A DNA stretch of 64,000 nucleotides, taken from NCBI GenBank assembly GCA_945861535.1, contig CAMAUZ010000006.1, forward strand, positions 62,001 to 126,000, in the 5' to 3' direction. The stretch comes from Akkermansia muciniphila. GTDB taxonomy: Bacteria; Verrucomicrobiota; Verrucomicrobiia; Limisphaerales; BJHT01. A program made the position numbers and the translations under genes. Positions 24,003 to 31,986 of the stretch are shown here, one piece after another (within the stretch, counting starts at the first letter, position 1; each line of letters begins with the position of its first letter). A model generated the notes under the pieces. It did not search any database and had not been told where the DNA came from. It worked only from the letters and a program-made list of their open reading frames with translations.

Positions 24003-26051
24003 ATGCTTAAATCGAAGTCATTTCTCTGCGCCGACTTTGGTTCCGGCTCGTTGAAGCTGGCGGAGTTCGAGGCGAACGACTCGGGGTCGCTGCGTCTGGT
24101 GAAATACGTCATCACGCCGCTCGGGCCGGAGGGGATGCAGGAGAGCGCCCGCGAACAGGTGCTGTTCAAGGCGTTGAGCGACACGTTGGGACAGGGGGGA
24201 TTCAGCTCGAAACGGTTGAATCTGTGCGCGCCGGCCTCGGCGGTGTTCTCGAAGTTCGTCAAGCTGCCGCAGGTGGACGCGAACAAGGTCACGCAGATCA
24301 TTCAGTATGAGGCGCAGCAGAACGTGCCGTTCCCGCTCGAGGAAGTGGTCTGGGATTATCAGATTCTCGGCTCGACGGCCGCCGGGGAACTCGAGGTGCT
24401 GCTGGTCGCGATCAAGAACGACGTGGTGGACGGCTTCTTCCGCAGTTGCGAATCGTCGCGCGTCATCCTGCAGTTGATCGACGCGGCGCCGGCGGCCCTG
24501 TGCAACGCCTTCCGGTTTAATTACGCCGATGTCGAGGAGTGCTCGATGTTGCTGGATATCGGGGCGAAGACGAGCAACGTGCTGATTTTTGAGAAGGGCA
24601 AGGTGTTCTCCCGCAGCATCAACATCGGGGCCAACTCGATCACGACGGATTTTTCCAGCGAGGCGAAGGTTCCGTATGCGGCGGCGGAAAAGCTGAAGAT
24701 CGAGTCGGGGTTTGTGAGTTTGGGCGGCGCGTATGAGGAGCCGGATGATCCAAATCAGGCCTTGATCTCCAAGATTTCGCGGCAGGTCATGACGCGTCTG
24801 CACATCCAGATGAACCAGACCATCCAGTTCTACCGCGGGCAGCAGGGTGGCTCGATGCCGCAGCGGTTGTTTCTGGCGGGCGGGGCGTCGTTGATGCCTT
24901 ACACGGCGCAGTTTTTCGCGGAGAAGCTGAACGTGCAGGTGGATTATTTTAATCCGCTGAAGAACATCGAAATCGGCCCGGCGATCAACCTCGAGGAAGT
25001 CGCGCGGGTGGCGCATTCGCTGGGGGAAGTCGTGGGCTTGGGCATCCGCAATCTGGCCGAGTGCCCGGTGGATTTGAACTTGATCCCGAAGGCACGGCTG
25101 GCGCGGCAGGGGTTCAAGGAGAAGCAGCCGTATTTCATCGCGGCCGTGTTCAGTCTGGTGCTGGTGGTGACTGCTTACGGGGCGTTTTATCAGTTGGTGG
25201 CGGGTTCCCGCAAAGGGTCGCTGGACAAGATGCAGGGCCGGCTGGAACCGCTGAAACGGGATGCGCGGGATTTGCAGGATGCGCGCAAGGAACTGCTCAC
25301 GGTGAATGAGATGGCGCAGCTTTATCAGGAGCCGATCGAGAGCCGTTACTACTGGATTCAGATCGTTGGAAACCTCCAGAGGATATTGGCGAAACTCGAG
25401 GCGGCCCCGTTTGCCAGAGAAGTGGCGACCACCAACAAACTCGGGGGTGCGTCCGCCGCCGGTGCGAACACCAATGCTGCTCCTGGTGGGATGTCGCTGA
25501 CTCCGGTATCGCCGACGGGTCCGGGTCAGGGGCTGATGGGCGACGCTATTCAAGCCGGTATCTGGGTCGAGTCTCTGGTGCCGATCGTCGTGGTCGGGGC
25601 GGCGCCCGCGGCGCCGCGGGGTCGCGGGCCGGGTGCCGGCGGTAAAGCCAGTCCGGGGGAGCTTCCGCCCACTGGTCCGGGCGGGCCGATGGGCGGGCCG
25701 ATGGGTGGGCCGGGCATGGTGCCGCCGCCGAATCTGCCGCCGGGAATTGTTCCGCCAGGGATGGGGCTACAGCCGGCGATGGGTGTGGGCGCGGGCCGGG
25801 GTGCCTTGCCGACCGGGCCGGCGGAAATTTCCCAGCTCAACCTATCGTGCCGGGCGCGGAACTTGGTGCATGTGTCGCCCACGGCCAACAACGAGTTTGT
25901 CTATGCCGTCGAGGACGCCCTGAAGAAGAGCGAGTTGTTCGACGACAAGGGGACCATGCTGACCGGCAAGATCCAGCAGGTGGACGCCAGTGCGGTGAGT
26001 TTCACCTTTGACGTGGTCCTCCAATTGAAAAAGCCCATCCGCCTCAACTAG
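24003..26051 (+). CDS. PilM-like actin-fold protein fused to a PilN-like part (Amuc_1101-type)
   Basis: 682 aa. Residues 1-350 are PilM-like: ADFGSGSLKLAEF (phosphate 1 loop), PQVDANKVTQIIQYEAQQN, SMLLDIGAKTSNVLIFEKGK (phosphate 2) and RLFLAGGASLMPYTAQFFAE. Then comes VDLNLIPK (about 357), which recalls the I-N-L-L-P start of PilN, followed by one membrane helix (YFIAAVFSLVLVVTAYGAFY, about 375-395), a coiled coil and a Gly/Pro-rich linker (GGPMGGPMGGPGMVPPPNLP) before a small C-terminal beta domain. It therefore looks like PilM and PilN in one chain. In type IV pilus machines these link the cytoplasmic motor to the periplasmic alignment proteins. It is the first gene of the pilus block. Confidence 0.87.
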   Translation: MLKSKSFLCADFGSGSLKLAEFEANDSGSLRLVKYVITPLGPEGMQESAREQVLFKALSDTLGQGGFSSKRLNLCAPASAVFSKFVKLPQVDANKVTQIIQYEAQQNVPFPLEEVVWDYQILGSTAAGELEVLLVAIKNDVVDGFFRSCESSRVILQLIDAAPAALCNAFRFNYADVEECSMLLDIGAKTSNVLIFEKGKVFSRSINIGANSITTDFSSEAKVPYAAAEKLKIESGFVSLGGAYEEPDDPNQALISKISRQVMTRLHIQMNQTIQFYRGQQGGSMPQRLFLAGGASLMPYTAQFFAEKLNVQVDYFNPLKNIEIGPAINLEEVARVAHSLGEVVGLGIRNLAECPVDLNLIPKARLARQGFKEKQPYFIAAVFSLVLVVTAYGAFYQLVAGSRKGSLDKMQGRLEPLKRDARDLQDARKELLTVNEMAQLYQEPIESRYYWIQIVGNLQRILAKLEAAPFAREVATTNKLGGASAAGANTNAAPGGMSLTPVSPTGPGQGLMGDAIQAGIWVESLVPIVVVGAAPAAPRGRGPGAGGKASPGELPPTGPGGPMGGPMGGPGMVPPPNLPPGIVPPGMGLQPAMGVGAGRGALPTGPAEISQLNLSCRARNLVHVSPTANNEFVYAVEDALKKSELFDDKGTMLTGKIQQVDASAVSFTFDVVLQLKKPIRLN

Positions 26052-26055
26052 CCGA

Positions 26056-27021
26056 ATGATGAAGTGGCTCAAGGACAATATCGTGCTGGTGGGCAGCGTG
26101 CTCGTGGCGCTGGTGTTGCTGGCGCTGTCCATCCTGTTCCTGCTGAGCAAGCAGGCGGAAAACCAGAAATTAAACGAGCAGTGGACGGCCTTGACGGAGC
26201 AATTGGAGGCGCTCGTTAATCAATCCATCTACCCCAGTCAGGACAACGTCAAAGTGGCCCGCGACAGCACCCGGACGCTGCGCAAGTTCGTCGACGATGC
26301 GGAGAAGCTCTTCCCCGTCGCCCCGCCCCAGAAGTTCGCCAATCAGAAGTTCAAGATTCATCTCGAGAAAACCATCGCCGATCTGACCAAGGAGGCGACC
26401 GACGCCAATGTGATGGTGCCCAAAGGTTATGGGTTTGCGTTCGGTGACCTGCGTCCGAAACCGAACTTGCTGCCTTACACTCTGGACGCGTTGGCGGTGC
26501 AATTGGCCGAAGTCCGGTCGCTCTGCCACGTTCTGTTCAAGGCGAAAATCCAGGCGCTGGAGAGCGTGCAGCGACTGGCCATTTCGCTGGATGATCAGCA
26601 AGGCTCGGCCGACCACCTCACGGATCGTACGGTGGCGACCAATGCCTTTGCGACCTTCACACCCTACCGGATCATCTTCAAATCGTTCAGCGCCGACTTT
26701 GGCAACGTGCTGAACGCCATCGCGGCGACGCCGGAGTTTTTCATTGTCCGAACCGTGAGCATCGAACCCGCGGAGCGCGAAGCGGAAGTGGGCGCTGGAT
26801 TTCAGCCGGGTATGCCGGGGGTGCCGGCCATGCCGAGTCAGCCGATTCCGATACTCCCTGGAGGTGTGGCGCCACGTCCGCTTCCCCCGGGGGCGCGCCC
26901 CCCAGCGCCCCCGCCCCCCGCGGCCTCCGCGAAACCGATCGCGGTGCTCCAGGAAAAAGTGTTTCGGGTGACGATGTTGATCGAAGTCGTCAAGTCCAAG
27001 TCGGCACCGCGGACCAAGTAA
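26056..27021 (+). CDS. Pilus-associated membrane protein (Amuc_1100-like)
   Basis: 321 aa, starting 4 bp after the PilM-like gene. It has a short cytoplasmic start, one membrane helix (IVLVGSVLVALVLLALSILF, about 9-28), a coiled coil (KQAENQKLNEQWTALTEQLE), a globular region with a PilO-like strand segment (TPYRIIFKSFSADFGNVLNA), then a Pro-rich linker (about 255-300) and a final strand EKVFRVTMLIEVVKS. This layout matches the Akkermansia Amuc_1100 protein, and its place between a PilM-like and an Amuc_1099-like gene supports that. Amuc_1100 is an outer-surface pilus-locus protein. Identity at family level is an inference from layout and synteny. Confidence 0.78.
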   Translation: MMKWLKDNIVLVGSVLVALVLLALSILFLLSKQAENQKLNEQWTALTEQLEALVNQSIYPSQDNVKVARDSTRTLRKFVDDAEKLFPVAPPQKFANQKFKIHLEKTIADLTKEATDANVMVPKGYGFAFGDLRPKPNLLPYTLDALAVQLAEVRSLCHVLFKAKIQALESVQRLAISLDDQQGSADHLTDRTVATNAFATFTPYRIIFKSFSADFGNVLNAIAATPEFFIVRTVSIEPAEREAEVGAGFQPGMPGVPAMPSQPIPILPGGVAPRPLPPGARPPAPPPPAASAKPIAVLQEKVFRVTMLIEVVKSKSAPRTK

Positions 27022-27025
27022 CGCC

Positions 27026-27838
27026 ATGGAATATCTCAAGCGGCATTACGAAAAAATCCTCCTGAGCATCGTCTTGCTCTTCTTGGCGGGTGCGGCGGGC
27101 TATCTGATTTACCAGGTGTCCAATAAACGGCAGGAACTGAAGGTCAAGGAGCAGAAGATCATTGAGGGCACCCCCAAGAGCAAGCTCAAGCCGCTGGACG
27201 ATGCCCGGTACCGAAAACTGCTCGAACTCGGCAAGACCGGTGAGCATCTGGAATTGGGTAAAAACCACCACGTCTTCAACCCGGTCACTTGGGTCCGCAA
27301 ACCGAATGGCGAAATCGTCAAGATTCAGTCCGGCAACGAAATTGGTTTGCGGGCGGCGGTGGTCACGAAGATCACGCCTTTGCATCTGACCGTGGATATG
27401 ATTGCGACCGGCACTGCCGAACGGCCGACTTACAGCGTGGGTGTGACGCGCGAATACTCGCTGGATCCGAACAAAAAGAAAAAACAGGCACGGACCGTGT
27501 CCTTGAACAACAAAGTCGTCGTCGAGGTGGGGCTGTCCTATGTGGTCAAGGAGATCAAGGGAACCTATCCCGATGTGGAGCTGGCGGTGGACCTGACGAC
27601 GGGGGAGGAAACGCAAACCATCAGCCTGTCCAAGGGCAAGCCGTATCAGAAGGTGATGGTTTACACCTGCGACCTCCGCTACCCGCCGGACAACATCAAT
27701 TATCCCCCCGGACAACGTGAAAATAACAAGGTAGTCATTGCCGGGGAAGAAGCCATCATCAGCGCCATCAAACCGAATGAAGTCACCCTGCAGGTTCCTT
27801 CAACGCAACAACGCACCACTCTTCCGTTTCGCCCCTGA
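27026..27838 (+). CDS. Pilus-locus membrane protein (Amuc_1099-like)
   Basis: 270 aa, 4 bp after the previous gene. N-terminal membrane anchor (YEKILLSIVLLFLAGAAGYL, about 8-27), a short helical linker, then a beta-rich periplasmic part (LRAAVVTKITPLHLTVDMIA; VSLNNKVVVEVGLSYVVKEI). It ends with a strand that describes the value of a stored property (ISAIKPNEVTLQVPSTQQRT), like the PilP-type domain that docks on the secretin. The position immediately before the secretin gene fits a PilP-like role. Function is inferred from position. Confidence 0.75.
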   Translation: MEYLKRHYEKILLSIVLLFLAGAAGYLIYQVSNKRQELKVKEQKIIEGTPKSKLKPLDDARYRKLLELGKTGEHLELGKNHHVFNPVTWVRKPNGEIVKIQSGNEIGLRAAVVTKITPLHLTVDMIATGTAERPTYSVGVTREYSLDPNKKKKQARTVSLNNKVVVEVGLSYVVKEIKGTYPDVELAVDLTTGEETQTISLSKGKPYQKVMVYTCDLRYPPDNINYPPGQRENNKVVIAGEEAIISAIKPNEVTLQVPSTQQRTTLPFRP

Positions 27839-27854
27839 CCGTAAGCTGACGCCT

Positions 27855-30818
27855 ATGTTTGCATCCTTCCTGAAAGCCGCGCCGCAGTTGTTCTCCGCCC
27901 TCCTCACGTCCCTGCTGTTGGCCGGCTTGTTCGCGCCGGTCAGCGGGCGGGCGCAGAATGCTGCGGATCCCGCCAGCCCCGCGCCGCCTCCCAATCCGGT
28001 GGCGCCCGCCGCGCCCGTTAATCCGGCCGAAAGCCCGGCTCCCCCGCCGCTCTCGGTGGCCCCGGAAGCCGCACCGGCACCGGCACCGGCCGGCACCCGT
28101 CCCGGCCAGCCCAATCTGTTGTTCGCGGCGCAGGAGGAAGCCCTGCGGCGGCAGGAAACCGCCATTGTGTTGAAGCAAACGCTGCTGCAAGCACAGCAGG
28201 TGCAGAAGCTGCGCGACCTGCCCACGGCGGCGAAACTGTACGAAGAAGTTCTGGGCCTCTCGAAAAAAATCGGTGGCGCCGGAGTTGAGAAGGAGCATGT
28301 GGAGGCGATGGCCGGTCTGGCCCATGTGCGTCTGCTGCAGGCGATGGCGGAGCAGGAGCGGGGCGAGTTCGACAATGCAGCGGACTTCGCCCAGAAGGTG
28401 TTGGACCTTGATCCGCAGCACAAACAGGCCCTGGAGTTCAAGAAATTCAACCTGGTGGTCGAGGCCGCGAACAAGAGCCGGTTGATCAGCAGGGAGGCGC
28501 TGGCCAAGCTGCCGCAGTATAAGGCGCACCACGAAAAGGTAAAAACGCTGTTACGGGACGGGCAGTTTTATTTTAACCACCGGCAGTGGAGCGACGCCGA
28601 ACCGAAATTTCGTGAGGCGGTCAAGATGGATCCCAACAATGATGCCGGATTCTACTACCTGAAAATGATTCAGGAGCAGCGGTTCGACGAGGAGATGCGG
28701 AAGCGCGAAATCACCTACCAGCAGCGCGTGTTGCAGGTCGCCGAGGCGTGGAATCCGGCCAAGCGGGAGCCGTTGCCTTCGCCCAATCCCTACATGCGGA
28801 CGAACATCGGCATACCCTACCCGGCGGGCAAATTTCCCCACGGCATGACCCATACCAGCCGCGGCCGCGTGGCCATCCTCGAGAAACTCCATTCCATCAT
28901 GATTCCCGAGTTGATCTTTGATGGTTTGCCGTTCAACGAAGTTGTCAAGTTTCTCGACGAACAGACCAAGAAGAACGATCCGTCCCCCGGTAGAAAGGGC
29001 ATCAATTACATCATCAATTCCCAGATTGAGGAACCCGTCCGCGCCGCCGGTCCGGGCGGTGGTCCGGGCGGGGCTCCGGGAGCCCCCGCCGCGCCTCCGG
29101 CGATTGATCCGAACACCGGTCTTCCGCTCCCCGCCGCCGCCGCCGCCGGCACCAAACTCGATCTCGACACGGTCATCGTGAAGATCAATCCGGCCGTGCA
29201 AAACCTAACCTTGTTCCAAGCGTTGGATGCGATTCAAAAATCAGCCGACAAACCGATCCGTTATTCGGTGGAAGATTACGCGGTTGTTTTCACGGCCAAG
29301 TCACCCGAGACCGCGGTGCTCTTCACCCGCACCTTCCGGGTTAATCCGGACACCTTTATGCAGGGATTGGCCGGCGTACGCAGTGAATCGGTGGTGACGG
29401 TGCAGTCCAGTGTCGGCGGCGGCCAGCAGGGTGGTCAGCAAGGTGGCCAGCAGGGCGGCCAGCAGGGCGGCCAGCAGGGCGGCCAGCAGGGCGGCCAGCA
29501 GGCGGGCGGCGGCGCTGGCGGTCTGACGGTCGCTCGCATCAGTGTCGCAGGTGGTGGTGGTGGCGGTGGCGGTGGCGGTGGCGGTGCGGGTGGCGGCGGT
29601 TTGGCCTTCGTAACGCAAACGAATCTGACCTCGGCGGTCAACGGCATGGTGTTGGCTTTTTTCGGGTCGGCGGGGGTGAACATCACCAACTACGGCGGCA
29701 CGGTTTTCTTCAATGATCGCAATGGACTGCTCTTCGTGCGCGCGTCCATGGCGGATTTGGAAATCATTGAGGAAGCCATCGAAGTCCTGAACGTGGTGCC
29801 GCCGCAGGTTTCGATCGAGGCCAAGTTTGCGGAAATCAGCCAGCAGGACAACCGCGCCCTCGGCTTCGACACTTTCTTGGGCAACGTCCTGATGGGGGGC
29901 GGGGCCGTCGGGGTGCAGGGTGGCACGGCGCCGTCGTTCACGCCGCCGCCAACCCGGGCCAATCCGCTGGGGATTTTTCCCACGCAAGGTTTTGCGCAGG
30001 GGCCGGCCGACAGCTTCATAAACAATGGTGTTGAAGGCGGTGGCAACACGATCGCCACGATTTCCGGCATTCTCACCAACCCCCAGTTTCGGCTCGTGAT
30101 CAAGGCCTTGGAATCCCGCTCGGGCACGGACGTGCTGACCGCGCCCCGGCTGATCACCATCAGCGGCCGGCAGGCCCAGCTACAGGTCACGGACAACCGC
30201 ACCATCGTCACCGGCATTGCGGCCCAGCAGGGGCAGCAGGGTGGTCAGCAGCAACAGCAGCAACAGCAGGCCGCCCAGCAACAGCAGGCCGGCCAGGGCG
30301 GTGCCGTCTCCCTGCAACCCAGCACCCAGTCGCTGGCGACCGGCCCGGTGCTCGACATTTTGCCGTATGTGGCGGCCGATGGGTTTACCATTTCGATGGC
30401 GTTGATTCCTTCGGTGGTGGAATTCGTGGGCTACGATGATCCGGGTCCGTTCGCCGTCTTGGTTCAGGGCCTCACCGGTGGCACGGCTGCGGTGCCGCTC
30501 GTCGCCCGGTTGCCGCTGCCCCGGACCCGGGTGCGGCAGGTGGTCACCAGCGTCATCGTGTGGGATGGCCAGACCGTCATGCTCGGCGGGCTGATCTCCG
30601 ACGAAGTCATCAACACCCGGAACAAGGTGCCGTTCCTCGGCGATCTGCCGGTCTTGGGGAATTTGTTCCGCACCGAGTCAAAATCCACCTTCAAGAAGAA
30701 CCTCTACATCTTCGTCACGGCGACGATCATTGATCCGGCGGGCAACCGGGTTCACTCCGACAGCGAGCTGCCATTTGCGGCCCAGACCGGGCCGCCGCCG
30801 CAGATCGGTGGTCAGTGA
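27855..30818 (+). CDS. pilQ: Type IV pilus secretin (PilQ/Amuc_1098-like)
   Basis: 987 aa from the ATG at 27855; the frame is open upstream but that overlaps the previous gene. Signal peptide (FSALLTSLLLAGLFAPVSGR), a Pro/Ala-rich spacer, a TPR-like helical section (about 85-290), N-domains, and the C-terminal secretin channel. The secretin signature is VPFLGDLPVLGNLFR (about 926), with SVIVWDGQTVMLGGLI before it. It holds three low-complexity loops: seven GGQQ units (about 522-549), a Gly run (about 566-583) and a Gln run (about 795-812). These lie in surface loops and are unlikely to be part of the channel wall. It forms the outer-membrane pore of the pilus. Confidence 0.93.
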   Translation: MFASFLKAAPQLFSALLTSLLLAGLFAPVSGRAQNAADPASPAPPPNPVAPAAPVNPAESPAPPPLSVAPEAAPAPAPAGTRPGQPNLLFAAQEEALRRQETAIVLKQTLLQAQQVQKLRDLPTAAKLYEEVLGLSKKIGGAGVEKEHVEAMAGLAHVRLLQAMAEQERGEFDNAADFAQKVLDLDPQHKQALEFKKFNLVVEAANKSRLISREALAKLPQYKAHHEKVKTLLRDGQFYFNHRQWSDAEPKFREAVKMDPNNDAGFYYLKMIQEQRFDEEMRKREITYQQRVLQVAEAWNPAKREPLPSPNPYMRTNIGIPYPAGKFPHGMTHTSRGRVAILEKLHSIMIPELIFDGLPFNEVVKFLDEQTKKNDPSPGRKGINYIINSQIEEPVRAAGPGGGPGGAPGAPAAPPAIDPNTGLPLPAAAAAGTKLDLDTVIVKINPAVQNLTLFQALDAIQKSADKPIRYSVEDYAVVFTAKSPETAVLFTRTFRVNPDTFMQGLAGVRSESVVTVQSSVGGGQQGGQQGGQQGGQQGGQQGGQQGGQQAGGGAGGLTVARISVAGGGGGGGGGGGGAGGGGLAFVTQTNLTSAVNGMVLAFFGSAGVNITNYGGTVFFNDRNGLLFVRASMADLEIIEEAIEVLNVVPPQVSIEAKFAEISQQDNRALGFDTFLGNVLMGGGAVGVQGGTAPSFTPPPTRANPLGIFPTQGFAQGPADSFINNGVEGGGNTIATISGILTNPQFRLVIKALESRSGTDVLTAPRLITISGRQAQLQVTDNRTIVTGIAAQQGQQGGQQQQQQQQAAQQQQAGQGGAVSLQPSTQSLATGPVLDILPYVAADGFTISMALIPSVVEFVGYDDPGPFAVLVQGLTGGTAAVPLVARLPLPRTRVRQVVTSVIVWDGQTVMLGGLISDEVINTRNKVPFLGDLPVLGNLFRTESKSTFKKNLYIFVTATIIDPAGNRVHSDSELPFAAQTGPPPQIGGQ
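29418..29501 (+). repeat. 12-bp tandem repeat in the secretin gene
   Basis: Seven copies of a 12-bp unit, consensus GGCGGCCAGCAG, coding for G-G-Q-Q. The middle copies are identical and the first two have synonymous changes (GGTCAGCAA), which points to recent expansion by slippage. All copy-number changes would stay in frame. Confidence 0.9.
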
Positions 30819-30912
30819 TTTTGGCCGGGGTTGCCGGGCTGCGGTCCACCTCGGGAGTGGACGTTTCGCGGCGGTGCCCCCGTTTCTCTCGCCACGTTTG
30901 AACTCGCTACCC

Positions 30913-31860
30913 ATGGCTCCAGACCGCGCGCCGACCCCAGCGGCTCCGGCTGAAAAGCTCCGGGCGTCCGGCCCCCGTGGCGGCTGCCTGTTGCTGGTCG
31001 ATGGTCATGCGTACGCCTATCGGGCGTTTCACGCCATTCGCAGTCTCTCCTCGCCGACCGGCCAGCCGACCAACGCGATTTTTGGCTTCCTCCGCATGTT
31101 GGACAAAATGCGCGTCGCAGTGACTCCCACGCATCTCGCCGTGGTTTGGGATGGCGGTCTGGCCGAGGAACGGGTGGCGCAACATCCCGAATACAAAGCC
31201 GGTCGTCCGCCCATGCCCACCGACCTGGAGGCGCAGTTGAGCGGTATTGCGGATTATCTGGATGCGGCCCGCATCCCGTCGCTGTGCCGCAAAGGAGTCG
31301 AGGCCGATGACTGGATTGCGACGTTGGCGCGGCAGGCGGAGGCGGTGGACTGTCGGGTGGTCATTGCCAGTTCCGACAAGGATTTCATGCAGTTGGTCAC
31401 TCCCCGGATCGGCCTGCTCAATCCGAACGACAAGAGTGAAACCATCTGGACCGACGTGGAAGTGCGGGCCAAGGCGGGCGTGGCCCCCGGGCAGATTGTG
31501 GACTGGCTCAGTCTGGTCGGTGACAGCGTGGACAACATCCCGGGCGTTCCCGGGGTGGGAACCAAGACCGCCACTGATCTGCTGGAACGCTTCGGCTCGG
31601 TGGAGAACCTCTATGCGCGACTTGATGAAGTGACTTCCGAGCGCATCCGGTTGAAATTGCGGGAAGCCCACGCTGTCGTGCGCAAGAATCAGGAACTTAT
31701 CCGGCTGCGCGAAGACATCGCGGGCGACTTCCAGTTGGCGGACTATCGGGTGGTGGCCCCGGATGCTCCCCGCTTGGTCGCGTTGTTTACCGGCTGGGGA
31801 TTCCGCACCCTGCGGCAGGAGCTGGAGGCCGAGCTGGTCGGCCAGCGTGAGTTTTTTTGA
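30913..31860 (+). CDS. Stand-alone 5'-3' exonuclease (Pol I N-terminal-like)
   Basis: 315 aa from the ATG at 30913. Motifs of the FEN/Pol I 5' nuclease: LLLVDGHAYAYRAFHAI (first metal aspartate), VVWDGGLAEERV, PEYKAGRPPMP (Y-K-x-x-R), GVEADDWIATLA, VIASSDKDFMQLV and LSLVGDSVDNIPGVPGVGTK, the helix-hairpin-helix with the last acidic pair. It ends right after this domain; no polymerase part follows. It would remove RNA primers or flaps. It lies after the pilus block and reads the same way. Confidence 0.92.
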   Translation: MAPDRAPTPAAPAEKLRASGPRGGCLLLVDGHAYAYRAFHAIRSLSSPTGQPTNAIFGFLRMLDKMRVAVTPTHLAVVWDGGLAEERVAQHPEYKAGRPPMPTDLEAQLSGIADYLDAARIPSLCRKGVEADDWIATLARQAEAVDCRVVIASSDKDFMQLVTPRIGLLNPNDKSETIWTDVEVRAKAGVAPGQIVDWLSLVGDSVDNIPGVPGVGTKTATDLLERFGSVENLYARLDEVTSERIRLKLREAHAVVRKNQELIRLREDIAGDFQLADYRVVAPDAPRLVALFTGWGFRTLRQELEAELVGQREFF

Positions 31861-31986
31861 CAAATCGCATGAACCTCCTTGACGACAACCTTCTGCGAAA
31901 CCCGGTCGGTAGAAAACCGTAGGCACCCAAACCGAAGAATCCGTGGACAACCCCACCCGCTTTTGTTACTACCCGTGCGGACTAAT

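Noticed and set aside
29418-29501. Tandem repeat considered as a CRISPR array
   Set aside because: Units are 12 bp, directly adjacent without spacers and lie in frame in the secretin gene.
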